The notes: generated from the sequence alone by a model not told the origin. A stretch of DNA of 54,693 nt from an uncultured Schlesneria sp. (GCA_903904835.1 CAIVEI010000057.1:1-54693), one strand, 5' to 3'; positions 1-10,588 are shown, counted from the stretch's first letter. Numbers and translations are program-made.

Positions 1-90
1 ATATGAAGAATTTAATATTTTTATTTTTTGAGTAATTATCATTTTTTAACAATTTTATTTCTTATTTCTTTATTTTAAAATTTAATAAAA
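1..90. other. Extremely AT-rich leader upstream of the PEP-CTERM gene
   Basis: Nearly all of these bases are A or T, in long T and A runs, while the rest of the window is roughly balanced in GC. It lies directly upstream of the first gene and could be its promoter region or the edge of an AT-rich element that continues outside the window. No clean -35/-10 pair can be singled out because almost any hexamer is AT-rich here. Confidence 0.5.
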
Positions 91-141
91 ATGGGGAAAC
101 AACCCACGGCTTTGTGGCGTCATTTATCGGAGAAATTGCTC

Positions 142-810
142 ATGAAGAACATTCAGTTGTCGGTGTGTGCGGCGATCGTAGCACTCAGTTTCGTAGTGGA
201 TGGCCAACCAGTGCAAGCCGGTCTAATTACTGGCAGTGAAGCCATCAGTTTCAGTAGTCGTCCACTCAACGCAAGCACTGACGGCTCAACGAATCTGGAT
301 CTCGCCAATCAGATTCGGCTGAGCAATATTCAAGACATCGGTGGTGGTGGCGGTGCCAATACTGGCAACTTCCAAGACTTAGCGGACGGGGGGACTGGTC
401 CCGGCGTTCCGTTCGCAACGTCACTCTCAAATGCCACGACCAGCAGCCCGCTCCTACTGCAATTCCATAACGGCACTAGCAGCTTCAGTTTCGGGAATTC
501 CACCTGGGGTACGTTCACTGCGACCAGTCAGACGGATGTTCTCGGGACGCATACTCGCACCGAAACTTTTACGGGAACGTTCACACCTGCTAACCCATTT
601 TTCGGAGACTCCGCGCTGACCGGAAACACTGCGGAACTTCTGTTCATATTCAATCAAACCGGTGGTACTGGATCTGCTGTCTCTGGAAGCGCAACATTGG
701 AAACGCCAGCCGCATCCGTTCCAGAGCCCGCCACCATTTCGATGCTGGGCACTGCTTTAGGACTATTCGGCCTGGTTGCCACTGTCCGTCGCTTCCGCCG
801 CAGCAAGTAG
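142..810 (+). CDS. PEP-CTERM sorting-domain secreted protein
   Basis: A protein of about 222 residues. I start it at the ATG at 142 because this places an N-terminal signal peptide (MKNIQLSV followed by an Ala/Val-rich core ending near VQAG) at the very N terminus; an in-frame ATG at 91 would add 17 residues in front of it. The body is rich in Gly, Ser, Thr and Asn with no recognisable catalytic domain. The C terminus has the tripartite PEP-CTERM signal: VPEPAT, a hydrophobic helix, then the basic cluster RRFRRSK. In known systems this tail is recognised by an exosortase and the protein is moved to the cell surface or exported. No exosortase gene is in the window. The body's function is unknown. 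Confidence 0.9.
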   Translation: MKNIQLSVCAAIVALSFVVDGQPVQAGLITGSEAISFSSRPLNASTDGSTNLDLANQIRLSNIQDIGGGGGANTGNFQDLADGGTGPGVPFATSLSNATTSSPLLLQFHNGTSSFSFGNSTWGTFTATSQTDVLGTHTRTETFTGTFTPANPFFGDSALTGNTAELLFIFNQTGGTGSAVSGSATLETPAASVPEPATISMLGTALGLFGLVATVRRFRRSK

Positions 811-1195
811 GCCATTCAGCAGGTGGCGCCTCTGCCAACGGCGTAGTGGTTTGCTCATCGATCGAATAAAGCCAGAGCTTCGCGGTGATCTCAGCGGGAC
901 TTTGGAGTTTTGCGCAAGCTACGGTTCATCGTTAGGATGTAAATCAAGCTTCAGAAATTCTTCCTAAGTAGCGATCATCCCTTCGAGTTTGTCAGTTGTA
1001 ATCGCTCAGAAACGGCAAGCCACAAGCTGTCGCTGCGGCTTCCAGCCGAAGAAGTAAAAAAAAGGCACAGACGCTGGGAGCCTCCGCTACAAAAATTGAC
1101 AACCTTTCCGCGTGATCAGCATTTCACGGATGACATACAAATGAAACTGCGCTCTGACAACAGCCCTGTCGGTCCAATTAACAGTGACTGGAGTC
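811..1195. other. Intergenic spacer with short palindromic fragments
   Basis: No convincing gene. Around 1030-1085 there is a GC-rich patch (CTGCGGCTTCCAGCCG, then ACGCTGGGAGCCTCCGC) separated by a run of eight A, which looks like remnants of intergenic repeats. It lies between convergent genes, so a terminator is expected, but I see no strong hairpin with a T tract. Confidence 0.35.
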
Positions 1196-1585
1196 TCAGA
1201 TCAGATTCGTTGAACGAACCAGAGAGGCAATCCAATCAAACAAATCCGGTAAAACAAAAACGATCATTGCAACGAAAATTCCGATCCCCGAGAGGACCGC
1301 TCCAATGAAATTGGCTCGATTCTCAAGCCGCAAGTAATCTTCGGGGGTTGCTGCCGATTTCAATGGAGGCAGCGATATGATGAGGACCAAGCCGATCGGT
1401 CCGCAGGCAAACGGCCAATAATAGGGTTCGTATCCTTTTTTCATGGCAACAAATGGCGAAGTAAAAAACGCCCACCCAAACAATAATGGAAGGATGCTCG
1501 CGACTGACTCCAGGAAAAGGCCTCCCACGAGCGCGAGAGCCATAACGATCTTCAGCAAATCTACAGGTCGTGGTCGTTTGCTCAA
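1196..1585 (-). CDS. Small multi-pass membrane protein, unknown function
   Basis: 129 residues with three to four hydrophobic segments (about residues 8-30, 32-46, 57-73 and 93-115). The start is a TTG at 1585 preceded a few bases upstream by a good Shine-Dalgarno sequence (GGTGAGG on the minus strand). It lies 40 bp downstream of the DUF1501 gene on the same strand, so it may be the last gene of the PSD1-DUF1501 transcript. No family is recognised; short charged ends and the helix-rich make-up suggest an inner-membrane protein, nothing more. Confidence 0.6.
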   Translation of the reverse strand: MSKRPRPVDLLKIVMALALVGGLFLESVASILPLLFGWAFFTSPFVAMKKGYEPYYWPFACGPIGLVLIISLPPLKSAATPEDYLRLENRANFIGAVLSGIGIFVAMIVFVLPDLFDWIASLVRSTNLI

Positions 1586-1625
1586 TACCTCACCTATATA
1601 TTTCGATCAAAAATCGTTGGGCTCA

Positions 1626-3056
1626 TCATGCCAGAATGCCATTAACAACGTTTCCATGGATATCCGTCAATCGATAATCGCGGCCCTGGAATCGATACGT
1701 GTGACGCAAATGATCAAAGCCCAGCAAATGAAGCAGCGTGGCGTTCAGGTCGTGCACATGGACGGGATCGGCGACGACGTTGAATCCGAACTCGTCAGTT
1801 TGACCGTGGATGTGTCCCGCTTTGATGCCGCCCCCAGCCAGCCAGACGCTAAAGCCACGGTTATGATGATCGCGCCCGTCGTTGCCTCCCTGGACCATGG
1901 GAGTACGGCCGAACTCGCCACCCCAGACAACGAGTGTATCATTGAGTAATCCTCGCTGTTTGAGATCGCGAACCAGTGCCGCACTCGCTTTATCGGTGTC
2001 GAGTGCGTTCTGTTTGACTCCGGCAGTCAGATTGCCGTGCTGGTCCCAGACTTCGTGAAAGAGTTGCACAAAGCGAACGCCACGCTCTGCCAGGCGGCGT
2101 GCCAAAAGGCAATTGCGAGCGTAACTCGATTCCTTCGGGTCTTTCACGCCGTACATTTCGAGCGTTTCTTTGGACTCGCCGCTGAGGTCCATCAATTCCG
2201 GTGCACTTGTTTGCAGACGAAAAGCCATTTCGTAGCTTTGAATCCGTGCGGCGGTCTCAGGGTCGCCGATGGTTTCTTCAGCCATGCGATTGAGTCGCTG
2301 CAACGAGTCCAGCGAGGTCCGCTGTGTCTCCGGATCAATCCCCTTTGGATTTGAAAGATACAAAACAGGATCACCCGCGCTGCGGAACGGAATGCCTCCG
2401 TACATCGTTGGCAAGAATCCACAACCGTAATTACTGGCGCCGCCACTGGTCCCCTTGGCACTGGTCAGAACCACAAATCCGGGCAAGTCTTCGCATTCTG
2501 AACCCAGACCATAGAGTGTCCATGAGCCGAAGCTCGGTCGACCAAATTGTTGCGAGCCAGTATTCATCATGATCTGAGCGGGAGCATGGTTCACAGCATC
2601 CGTCTGCAGGGACCGTATCAAGCAGATCTCGTCGGCGATGCTCGCCGTGTGCGGTAGAACTTCGCTTATTTCCATCCCGCACTGACCGTATCGTTCGAAT
2701 TTAAATTTCGGCCCCAGGAGTGCTGAGTTCGGATTGATGAACGCCGCCCGATACCCCTTTAGGAGTTCGGCGGGCGGAAGCTGGCCGTTTCGTTTCGTCA
2801 GTTCCGGCTTGTTGTCGAATAGCTCCAGATGGCTGGGCGCCCCTGCATTAAACATGTAAATCACACGCTTTGCCTTGGGTGGAAAATGAGGCTGGCGCAC
2901 GGCCATCTGATTGTCGGCCTGGGGAGCAGCATCGGATTGACGACTCGCAAGTGCACCGGCTGCGATCCCGGCAAGCCCCAGTCCGCAATCTCGCAAAAAC
3001 CAGCGACGACTAACATATCGAGCCAGAGCTTCTTGAATTGATTGATTGTGACTCAT
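1626..3056 (-). CDS. DUF1501 family protein (Tat-exported, sulfatase-like fold)
   Basis: 476 residues. The N terminus has a twin-arginine signal ([15 protein letters not shown], then an Ala-rich core), so export in folded form by Tat is likely. The body matches the DUF1501 family: [24 protein letters not shown] near residue 60, [16 protein letters not shown], and the late [11 protein letters not shown] and [22 protein letters not shown] region, which in this alkaline-phosphatase-like superfamily contributes metal ligands (Asp, His, His). The gene starts only 8 bp after the stop of the PSD1 cytochrome gene, the usual planctomycete pairing. The biochemical role of DUF1501 is not established; the pairing with a heme c protein suggests a periplasmic function, possibly in polysaccharide use, which is inference. 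Confidence 0.93.
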   Translation of the reverse strand: MSHNQSIQEALARYVSRRWFLRDCGLGLAGIAAGALASRQSDAAPQADNQMAVRQPHFPPKAKRVIYMFNAGAPSHLELFDNKPELTKRNGQLPPAELLKGYRAAFINPNSALLGPKFKFERYGQCGMEISEVLPHTASIADEICLIRSLQTDAVNHAPAQIMMNTGSQQFGRPSFGSWTLYGLGSECEDLPGFVVLTSAKGTSGGASNYGCGFLPTMYGGIPFRSAGDPVLYLSNPKGIDPETQRTSLDSLQRLNRMAEETIGDPETAARIQSYEMAFRLQTSAPELMDLSGESKETLEMYGVKDPKESSYARNCLLARRLAERGVRFVQLFHEVWDQHGNLTAGVKQNALDTDKASAALVRDLKQRGLLNDTLVVWGGEFGRTPMVQGGNDGRDHHNRGFSVWLAGGGIKAGHIHGQTDEFGFNVVADPVHVHDLNATLLHLLGFDHLRHTYRFQGRDYRLTDIHGNVVNGILA

Positions 3057-3064
3057 CGTAACCT

Positions 3065-6000
3065 TCAGTTCTTGTTAACAGTTTCATCGAGATTCAGCAG
3101 GACGCGCGAGACCAGAGTCCACGCGGCAGCGTCTTGCGGTGTTGTCTGTGGTGGGATTCCGGGTAGTTTTGTCGCGTCGCCTGTGGCGACTTCTCGAATA
3201 TCTAACCATCCTTCGGCTAAACGTTGGCGTCGCGACTTCAGCAGAGCGAGAACTTCTTCCCGTTCAGCCGAAGTCGGTACACGTGAAGTACAAAGCTGGA
3301 AGCCATAGGCGGCACGCTGTGAATCGTCCGCCCCCCCTTCGCGCAGGATTCGAAGTGCCATCGCCTGGGCTGCTTCGACGAAAATGGTTTCGTTCAATCC
3401 CGCTAATGCAGACAAAGGCGTGTTGGAACGGACTCGACGAGCACAAGCCGAGTCGCTGTTGGGAGCATCGAGACTCGATAGAACCGGGTCCGGCATCGAT
3501 CGCTTACGGAATGCGTAGACAGTACGACGATATCGTTCGGGACCCGTTGTTGGTTTCCAATACGCAGGATAGACATAGTTATAATCCAGCACGTTCTGCG
3601 GCACGGGTGGAATGATGGCCGGTCCGCCAACTCGGTGCATGATCAGACCGGAAGCACTGAGAGCGATGTCTCGCAGCACTTCCGCTTCGGCTCGAAAGCG
3701 GGGTCCGCGTGCGAGCAGATGGTTGCGGGGATCTCGCTCCCTCAGTTCAGGAGTACTCGCCGAGCTCTGCTGATAGGTTGCACTATTGACGATGGTGCGA
3801 ATCAGATGCTTCTGGCTCCAGCCATGTTCCATGAAATCGACAGCCAGCCAGTCGAGTAATTCGCGATACTCGGGGATAGCCGCACGAGTCCCGAAATCCT
3901 CAGATGTTTCGACAAGTCCTTCACCAAAAATCGCCTGCCAGACACGATTGACGGCGACTCGTGCCGTCAGCGGCGACCGTTTGTCCGCCAGCCAGTGAGC
4001 AAACGCTAGACGGTCACGAGGCCCGTTTGCGTCCAAAGGATGAAAGGCTGATGGAGTGTGTGGCAACACGATTTTCTGTGGCTTGTCCCATCCGCCTCGG
4101 TCAAGTAAGTGTGTCTGGCGTACGTTGCCACCCTGGCGTTCTGCCAGATGCAGAACCGAGGTCAGCGCTGTAGGATATTGCTTCCAAAGGGCATCGATTT
4201 CGTCGTTCAACGGTTTCAGGTCGGCTACGGACATTCTCCAAGCGGTGAAGATCGAGGAGGTTTGTTCTGCCGTCCGTTTTTCGACCGGCGTCAGCATGGA
4301 CATTACCGCCGCATAACTGACGGGAAGCACGGTGGGGCTTGGGGCAAGTGTCGTGCTGATCCGCATGCAGACCAGCATGTCATTGGTTCGAACTGCAAGC
4401 TTGAACTTTGTTCCCTCAGGCAGATCCAGTGATTGCTCAAACTGGACCACCGCGACACTCGGCTGGATTCGACGGCCGATGCCGCGATCTGCTTCCCACG
4501 ATGTCTCATCGGTTCCATCGATCAGATAAGCGACCGGTCCTTTCGATTTTTTGTCTTCCTTCTGGTCCGGCTCAGAAAAGTCGGCGGTGGCGTTGACTAG
4601 TTTGAGTTTTTCCCAGGCATCGCTACCGGGTTTCTGTATGGTCGCCTCAATCTCCGTGACACCCCAGATCCCTGCCGGGCCACGTCCTGGTCCACCAAAC
4701 GGCAGGTCCCCATGCGTCAGGGCTTCCAGTCGGAGTCCGGTCACCCCGCGTAAAGCAGGTTGCGAAACCAGGAAAACATCATTGCTCGGGTGACCCCGCA
4801 TTAGAATCGACTTGTCGCCGAGTTGTGTCGGATGATTCAGTCCGCTATTGCTCCCCATTTCGATGGCCTCTAAAGGAGTCCAAGTCAACTGCTGCTTGAG
4901 AACTTCGTTTTCCCATGCCGCCAATTCCTGTTGCCATTGCGGGTGTTGCGCGCGTGCACGGTCTTCAACGTCATGGATCGACTTCTGCAAGTTTTGAATC
5001 TGTTGTTTCTGTTCCGGCGTATAGACCCATGATTGGGCTTCGTAGGAGTTATTCAAAAAGGCGAACATCCCGTAATATTCGTCCTGCGTAATCGGATCGA
5101 ATTTGTGCGAGTGGCATTGAGCACACTGAGTCGAAAGACCGAGTACCGCTTTTCCCAGGCAGTCCATCCGATCGAACATCTCGACCATGCGAAACTCTTC
5201 AGCAACGATGGCTCCTTCTTCGTTGAGCATACTGTTCCGCAGGAATCCTGTGGCAATGATCTGGTCCTGAGTCGCATTCGGCAACAGGTCGCCAGCAATC
5301 TGTTCGATCAGGAATTGGTCATACGGAAGATCTCGATTCAGGGCATTGATCACCCAGTCACGCCAGATCCATTGATCACGTTGCACATCTTTCTCATAGC
5401 CATTCGTGTCAGAATACCGAGCCACATCAAGCCAGTGTCGAGCCCATTTTTCGCCGTAACGTTCACTCCTCAACAATGAATCAACCGTCGCCGCCAGTCC
5501 GTTCTTCTCAAACTCTTCCACCTCTTTCGGCGAGGGAACAAATCCAACGAGATCCAGATAGACTCGACGACAAAGCGTCGATGCAGGAGCAGCAAGAGAC
5601 GCCGGGACATTCAAAACTTGAAGTCGAGACCTGACAATCGCATCGACAGGATTTGCAGGACCACTAGCGGGCAGGGTCACCTTCTGCGGCGGGACAAATG
5701 CCCAGTGAGCCGCATAGTTCGCTCCCTGGTCAACCCAGCGTTTGAGAGTCTCAATCTGCTGCGGTTTCAGCGGTTTATTCTCTTTCGGAGGGGGCATGAC
5801 TTCCGCTGGGTCCGTCGAAATGATTCGGCGAATCAGGGTACTGACATCCGGCTTGCCTGGGACGATGGCAGGTGTTCCCGAATCGCCCCCCTTGATAGCA
5901 ACTTCACGAATATCCAGCCGAAGCCCACCCTGCCGAGTCACGTCATCACCACCATGGCACGCCGTGCAATGTTCAGCAAGGATCGGTTGGATCTCCCGCT

Positions 6001-6100
6001 GATAATCAACAGTCTGAGTCTGAGCCTGAGCGGTGGTTCGATCAAACAAGCAAACGGATGTTGCAAGGAAAACAAAAGCCGATACAGAAAAGCGTTTCAT
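3065..6100 (-). CDS. PSD1-type cytochrome c protein (DUF1549/DUF1553)
   Basis: About 1011 residues from the ATG at 6100, where the signal peptide [19 protein letters not shown] begins; an upstream in-frame start at 6142 would add 14 residues in front of it. A heme c attachment site CTACH lies at about residues 45-49 in a planctomycete-type cytochrome domain ([13 protein letters not shown]). DUF1549 follows at about 150-370 ([47 protein letters not shown] with a second CxxCH), and DUF1553 occupies the C-terminal third ([36 protein letters not shown]). The middle section is an unassigned beta-rich insert. It is the first gene of the pair with DUF1501. Family members are large periplasmic proteins of unknown reaction. 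Confidence 0.95.
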   Translation of the reverse strand: MKRFSVSAFVFLATSVCLFDRTTAQAQTQTVDYQREIQPILAEHCTACHGGDDVTRQGGLRLDIREVAIKGGDSGTPAIVPGKPDVSTLIRRIISTDPAEVMPPPKENKPLKPQQIETLKRWVDQGANYAAHWAFVPPQKVTLPASGPANPVDAIVRSRLQVLNVPASLAAPASTLCRRVYLDLVGFVPSPKEVEEFEKNGLAATVDSLLRSERYGEKWARHWLDVARYSDTNGYEKDVQRDQWIWRDWVINALNRDLPYDQFLIEQIAGDLLPNATQDQIIATGFLRNSMLNEEGAIVAEEFRMVEMFDRMDCLGKAVLGLSTQCAQCHSHKFDPITQDEYYGMFAFLNNSYEAQSWVYTPEQKQQIQNLQKSIHDVEDRARAQHPQWQQELAAWENEVLKQQLTWTPLEAIEMGSNSGLNHPTQLGDKSILMRGHPSNDVFLVSQPALRGVTGLRLEALTHGDLPFGGPGRGPAGIWGVTEIEATIQKPGSDAWEKLKLVNATADFSEPDQKEDKKSKGPVAYLIDGTDETSWEADRGIGRRIQPSVAVVQFEQSLDLPEGTKFKLAVRTNDMLVCMRISTTLAPSPTVLPVSYAAVMSMLTPVEKRTAEQTSSIFTAWRMSVADLKPLNDEIDALWKQYPTALTSVLHLAERQGGNVRQTHLLDRGGWDKPQKIVLPHTPSAFHPLDANGPRDRLAFAHWLADKRSPLTARVAVNRVWQAIFGEGLVETSEDFGTRAAIPEYRELLDWLAVDFMEHGWSQKHLIRTIVNSATYQQSSASTPELRERDPRNHLLARGPRFRAEAEVLRDIALSASGLIMHRVGGPAIIPPVPQNVLDYNYVYPAYWKPTTGPERYRRTVYAFRKRSMPDPVLSSLDAPNSDSACARRVRSNTPLSALAGLNETIFVEAAQAMALRILREGGADDSQRAAYGFQLCTSRVPTSAEREEVLALLKSRRQRLAEGWLDIREVATGDATKLPGIPPQTTPQDAAAWTLVSRVLLNLDETVNKN

Positions 6101-7103
6101 GGCAGGCTCAATCTGGGTTGGCAGGACCGGATACAGTGACATCGATTGGCAAGAATCGATCTCAGCTAATGCAGAGCCGGAATTCGGGAGGAGCTTTATC
6201 GTACAAAACCCCGCCAGCCATGCACAACCTGTCGTGTTCCATTATTGAGTTTATTCAATCAATAATGCCGGTTTTTAGTTGCGAAAGTTCGCGGACCTGC
6301 GTTCTGGAAGACCTTAATGAATATGGGGAGGGGACACCGCGATTTTTCAATTTAAATCTAGGGGAGTACCAATGGTCGCAATCTTGTGAATAAATCCTCG
6401 CTTTTGGCATGGTCGGGAGTTGCGAAGGGACAGCACCGCACGACTCGATCAAGTATCTCCAACCCCAGTGTATTTTGCTTGCAAATGCGATCTCTTTAAA
6501 CGTACTTTTTCCCTGAAAAACGGGCAGTGGGACGAAAGGTTCAACCCAAAAACGTTGATGATCGTGCGACGAAAGCCGCGCGTTCGTTGTGCCCGGGTCT
6601 CCCGACCCCGCACAGGCACCCGACCGAAGGTCTCCTTCGGATTCCTTCTCGTAGCCAACGAGATCGTCGCTGTGCATTCTAAGGGTCGGCGACCCCGAGT
6701 GACTTCATGGTCACTTTGGCCATTTTTCCAGGGGTGGAAACAGTCTCTGCCTCTACTCGGTCGCCGCGCTGCGGCTAAAAGTGGTTGGCCCAAGAACACT
6801 CATATGGGCTGCGTGTTTTCCGACTGTCAACGTCGCTGTTTTCACGTGATTTCTTGACGAGTTGTTTTCCCCGGCCCTTTCAGGGCGATCCTTAATTGTC
6901 TGAATCGATACCCGGGGCGGCGCTGGAGGACGAGCTTGCCCCGGGCTGATATCTGTCAGCCATTCAGGCTGAAGACCGCAACGATCACGTTTGAAACTCT
7001 CCACCCACGCAGGGTTGGCGAAGAGCATTCTCCGTTAAGTGTCTTGCGATTATCGTGACTTCAGTTCGACAAATTCGCTTTCACTTGGGCCCTGAAATCT
7101 CCG
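6101..7103. other. Long intergenic region, no convincing gene
   Basis: About 1 kb between two minus-strand operons. Overlapping open frames exist on both strands but none has a signal, a domain, or a ribosome binding site I trust, and their composition follows GC-rich palindromes. Recognisable content: ATTATTGAGTTTATTCAATCAATAAT, an inverted-repeat patch near 6240-6265; a GTGACTTCATGGTCAC hairpin near 6700; and one copy of the three-hairpin repeat at 6873-6974 listed separately. Confidence 0.5.
6873..6974 (+). repeat. Three-hairpin intergenic repeat, copy 1
   Basis: About 100 bp with three consecutive self-complementary segments: CCCTTTCAGGG, a central long stem whose arms contain CCCGGGGCGGCGCT and GAGCTTGCCCCGGG, and TCAGCCATTCAGGCTGA. 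The same arrangement recurs at 48466-48566, 48850-48952 and 49010-49113. The stems are conserved in pairing although base sequence varies, for example CCCGGGG here against CCCAGGG elsewhere. Function is unknown; a REP-like mobile element or a structured RNA/DNA element are the main options. Confidence 0.75.
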
Positions 7104-8228
7104 TCATGAGGCGGGGCGATCTTGGATGGAAAGATCATTACCAGTGTCGTGCATTCCCGTTTTTACCAGTCGCACACACCATACAATGACTAATATGACT
7201 GCGACCGCTGCGACGACAAATACGCCGAAGCCTCCGACTTTCGCGGCTTCGGCGTGGCGCGGATACAAACTGACAAAATCAACGGCACTGATCCGAATTG
7301 CTTCCCGAATCACCGAGACGCCGAACAGTGTCATTAACGAGCCGAGTGTTGAGAGCATCAGACCGAAGCTTTCCAGGCGATTGGAGCGCCACTGAAGGCT
7401 CCAACCGATTGTCTGCAAGATCGCGCCGCTGATGCCTAACAAGACATAGGGAAGTGAAAATGTCCCGAACACAACACTTTTTGATGCAGCACCCGACAGT
7501 ACCACGTAAGCAGTTGCCGCCAGCAGTGCTGTGACTAGCCCGCAAATCGACATTCCCGCCAGTTCACGGGGGCCAGCGACGGTGCTGCCGTCTGGCTGTG
7601 ATAATTGGCGATATTGCAATTGCCAGCCAACGATGACAGACATTGTGGCGAACGAACCTCCGATCCAGACGAGCATCCTCAGAATGACCGTGATGACAGT
7701 AAACGGTAAGCGTCCAGTGGTGTAGATTTCCGGCCAATTGGCCTCGCTATTCGCCAGCAGATGATTGATCGTCCAGCAGAAGCCGACGAAAACGAAGCTG
7801 CTTGAAGTTGCCAGCACGACCGCAACTCGCGCGGCGTAAGGCCAGCTCCATAACATTCGGCTCTTGATAAGATACAAAAGATAGAACCCGACAATCAGGA
7901 CTGGAACGACAACACCCCAACGCCACCAAAGCAAGAGATTTGCAGTATAGAACTGGTATTGATAGACGATCTGAATGAACAATAATGGAGCGACTCCCGC
8001 CGTAATCGCGGCACTCAGCAAAAACGGCATCCAGTCGCGTAGCGTTGCTGCTAACGGCTGTTCGATCAGGTGCGTCATGCGACCCTGCTGGATAGTCGCC
8101 CAGGTCAGGTACAGGCTCCCCGCCAGGACATAATGCATAAAGGCCTGGTGCAGCACGAACGTCAACAGGAACAGCGTCACATACACTGCGGTGGGATGCG
8201 GTAAGCCAAATGGAAAAATCGCGTTCAT
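7104..8228 (-). CDS. CydA-like membrane subunit without cytochrome c domain (CydA'-like)
   Basis: About 374 residues with roughly eight to nine hydrophobic helices. The ATG at 8228 starts MNAIFPFGLPHPTAVYV; a longer frame reaches 8297 but would overlap the upstream gene. Segments resembling cytochrome bd subunit I are visible: LHQAFMHYVLAGSLYL in the first helix (candidate heme-ligand His), ITAGVAPLLFIQI in the third, QYQFYTANLL, and near the C terminus SVIREAIRISAVD, reminiscent of the ExGRQPW-type motif of CydA. It follows the gene at 8251-9672 with a 22-bp gap, so the two are very likely cotranscribed. I infer a second, CydA-related subunit that takes the place of CydB. An NrfD-type or other quinone-linked membrane subunit is the alternative, but the helix motifs fit CydA better. 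Confidence 0.65.
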   Translation of the reverse strand: MNAIFPFGLPHPTAVYVTLFLLTFVLHQAFMHYVLAGSLYLTWATIQQGRMTHLIEQPLAATLRDWMPFLLSAAITAGVAPLLFIQIVYQYQFYTANLLLWWRWGVVVPVLIVGFYLLYLIKSRMLWSWPYAARVAVVLATSSSFVFVGFCWTINHLLANSEANWPEIYTTGRLPFTVITVILRMLVWIGGSFATMSVIVGWQLQYRQLSQPDGSTVAGPRELAGMSICGLVTALLAATAYVVLSGAASKSVVFGTFSLPYVLLGISGAILQTIGWSLQWRSNRLESFGLMLSTLGSLMTLFGVSVIREAIRISAVDFVSLYPRHAEAAKVGGFGVFVVAAVAVILVIVWCVRLVKTGMHDTGNDLSIQDRPAS

Positions 8229-8250
8229 CGCGTTGACCAGCCCCGTTTCA

Positions 8251-9672
8251 TTAGTGTTCTCGATAAGAAGTCCGTTTACGGTTCTGTGCAAAGTCACCAG
8301 GTGCTGTTCCTGCTTCTTTCAGCCAGGCCGAAATTTGCGCAAGCGTCTCAGGATTTTCACTGGCTGGCCAACGGGCCGGGCGCTCGTTGTTCGACCAGTT
8401 GACGAACTGCACGAGCGACTCCACTTCGTCGGCTGTTCCTGCAAATGGCGGCATGAACGGCTTTGTATGCTGGAGTTTTGCGAAATTGATTCGCATCTGA
8501 TTCTCGTCCCACGAACCAGTCAACTCCCCCACGGCGTTGGCTCCGTGGACCGTGTGGCAGACACTACACTGACGACGAAAGACTTTTGCACCGATGCGGA
8601 CCTGATCATTGGGATATTTTGCATCTTGGCGAAGTCCGTATCGATCATTGCTCAGGCAGCCGACTTCTCGTAACTGGGCCACTTCGTCCGGTTTGATTGC
8701 GTTCGAATAAAGTAAATGACGAATCGAGTACGGCTTGCGTGAGCCTTCGCGGACGAATTCGCCACCTGCCGTAGCACCAAACGCCAGCATCAGCATCAAC
8801 GATGCAGTGGCGCCATTGATATACAACCGCTGAAGGACCATTCCGATAATCGCGTAAGCTCCAATCGCCAATGATGAACCGATCGAGATGCTGAAGAAGA
8901 GCATCATTGCCGGGCTGCCACCCAAGACCCAGCTACGGCTGTCCGCAGGCATGACGGCGAGAAACCAGACGCCGAGAAACGGCATCAGCACCATCGGAAT
9001 CAAGAGGTGTGCCGCTCGGTTGATCAAGGCTCGTCGTGCTTCTCGATCAAGCGAACCCATTAAGTTTGTCACGACGCACGCGGCCAGGGCGGACAGCGTC
9101 ATCGAGACGACGGTTCGAAACAGCAGACTCGGCCAGAAGCTCGGATTAAAGAAGCCGTCAAAGACGTTTCGCGTTTCCAGCCACCGACCAGGGGTCAATT
9201 GCCACGACAAAATGCCGTTGATCACAAACAGGCTCATCCACGACGCAATCGCATAGATCGCCAACAGCGTCATCGCATTACGGTCATTCAACCGGGAATG
9301 GTATCGGTAGAAACAATATCCTGAAACAATTTCGAGGCAGAAGAATGTCCACTCGGTGGCCCACAACCAATGGAAATTGTCGACCATGGCACCGATCGTT
9401 GCGGGACTGACCTGAATCGCAGTAAACCAAATTCCAACGCCAGTCAGTGCTCCGATCACAAAACTGATCAAAACGAGCAGCTTGAAATAGCCTTCGACGA
9501 ACCGGCGTGCATGAGGCTCACGCCCTGTCATCGCCAGCCATTGGAAATAGCAGAGTAAGATTCCACCACCCACTGCAAACTGCGCGAGAAACACATGCAC
9601 AATCGCCACGCCCGCCATCACCAGTCCAGGCATCAGCGGGCCGTAATCATTGATGGGATAGACGTCTGACAT
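8251..9672 (-). CDS. Cytochrome bd subunit I-like protein with C-terminal cytochrome c domain
   Basis: 473 residues. The N-terminal two thirds is a multi-helix domain resembling CydA: His26 in IVHVFLAQFAVGGGILL (position of the N-terminal heme-ligand His), FVIGALTGVGIWFTAIQ (CydA has an equivalent GxxTGxxxxFQ stretch), Glu107 and Glu114 in ATEWTFFCLEIVSGYCF (position of the paired acidic residues), and GGEFVREGSRKPYSI near 303-317, matching the CydA ExGRQPW region. The C-terminal part has a heme c site CSVCH at 369-373 and a likely axial Met407 in FMPPF. The start has a good ribosome binding site (AGAGGA). Together with the downstream gene it should form a membrane oxygen reductase receiving electrons through an attached cytochrome c; the terminal acceptor is inferred. 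Confidence 0.78.
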   Translation of the reverse strand: MSDVYPINDYGPLMPGLVMAGVAIVHVFLAQFAVGGGILLCYFQWLAMTGREPHARRFVEGYFKLLVLISFVIGALTGVGIWFTAIQVSPATIGAMVDNFHWLWATEWTFFCLEIVSGYCFYRYHSRLNDRNAMTLLAIYAIASWMSLFVINGILSWQLTPGRWLETRNVFDGFFNPSFWPSLLFRTVVSMTLSALAACVVTNLMGSLDREARRALINRAAHLLIPMVLMPFLGVWFLAVMPADSRSWVLGGSPAMMLFFSISIGSSLAIGAYAIIGMVLQRLYINGATASLMLMLAFGATAGGEFVREGSRKPYSIRHLLYSNAIKPDEVAQLREVGCLSNDRYGLRQDAKYPNDQVRIGAKVFRRQCSVCHTVHGANAVGELTGSWDENQMRINFAKLQHTKPFMPPFAGTADEVESLVQFVNWSNNERPARWPASENPETLAQISAWLKEAGTAPGDFAQNRKRTSYREH

Positions 9673-9807
9673 TTCATGAAGTCCTCTTAACAGTGTTATA
9701 GTGCGATCGTCTCACAAAAACAGTGACGGCAAGATTGCCATGAGATAAATCCGCCGCAGAAATTGTTTGGGTGAGGTCTCAATCGGTTCGACGAAATGGA
9801 GACGAGA

Positions 9808-10419
9808 ATGCAAAGGGCGAATCCCACGGTTGACGCAGTTCTTGCAAAAGAAACGATTTGGCAACGCGAATTTGAGAAATTGAGAATGATCGCGCTGGAT
9901 TGCCAGCTTTCCGAAGAATTGAAATGGGGTCAACCTTGCTACACGCATCAGAATCGAAATATCGTGTTGATTCACGGATTTAAAGAGTATTGTGCGATGC
10001 TGTTTTTCAAAGGTGCGTTATTGAACGATCCCAGCGGAATTCTCATCCAGCAAACTGAGAATGTGCAGGCAGCGCGCCAGATTCGATTTACCAATGTCCG
10101 CGAAATCTTGGCAATGAAGACTGTCTTGAAAGCGTATATTCGTGCCGCGATTGAAATCGAAGAATCCGGCTTAAAAGTGACATTGAAGAAAACATCTGAT
10201 TTCAACGTTCCTGAAGAATTTCAACGGAAATTGGGCGAAATCCCTGCATTGAAAACGGCATTTAATGCGTTGACGCCTGGAAGGCAAAAAACCTATCTCC
10301 TTCACTTTTCTTCGCCAAAACAATCCAAAACCAGGGAGTCAAGAATTGAAAAATGCCTCCCTCAAATTCTCGATGGAAAAGGTCTAAATGACGCGAGTCG
10401 ACCCGGCACAGCCAACTGA
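9808..10419 (+). CDS. ydeI: YdeI/DUF1801 family protein
   Basis: About 203 residues. I prefer the ATG at 9808 over the one at 9796 because GGAG precedes it at a suitable distance. The N-terminal DUF1801 domain is clear (EELKWGQPCYT, VLIHGFKEYCAMLFFKGALL, QTENVQAARQIRF), followed by the C-terminal YdeI/OmdA-like segment (LTPGRQKTYLLHFSSPKQSK, TRESRIEKCLPQILDGKG). These segments read very much like the Bacillus subtilis YdeI protein as I remember it. The family's activity is not firmly established. The gene is more AT-rich than its neighbours and stands alone, so horizontal acquisition from a Firmicute or Bacteroidete is possible; that is inference. Confidence 0.88.
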   Translation: MQRANPTVDAVLAKETIWQREFEKLRMIALDCQLSEELKWGQPCYTHQNRNIVLIHGFKEYCAMLFFKGALLNDPSGILIQQTENVQAARQIRFTNVREILAMKTVLKAYIRAAIEIEESGLKVTLKKTSDFNVPEEFQRKLGEIPALKTAFNALTPGRQKTYLLHFSSPKQSKTRESRIEKCLPQILDGKGLNDASRPGTAN

Positions 10420-10588
10420 TGAGCGGCGAATGACGGGATTAATCGATAGAGAATTTCGGTTCGTCATTGTTAATGATTCGTGGATCTCCACTTGAGCTGA
10501 TCCGTCTCGACGCCGTTTTGTAATTGTGCTAAGCCTCGAACAGAAATCATGGAGCTGGTTTACAGTTGCATCTACGGAGGGGGGAATC

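Noticed and set aside
6420-6857. Overlapping open frames of 116-145 codons on both strands
   Set aside because: Arg/Pro/Ser-rich translations of GC-rich palindromic sequence; no signal, domain or ribosome binding site.
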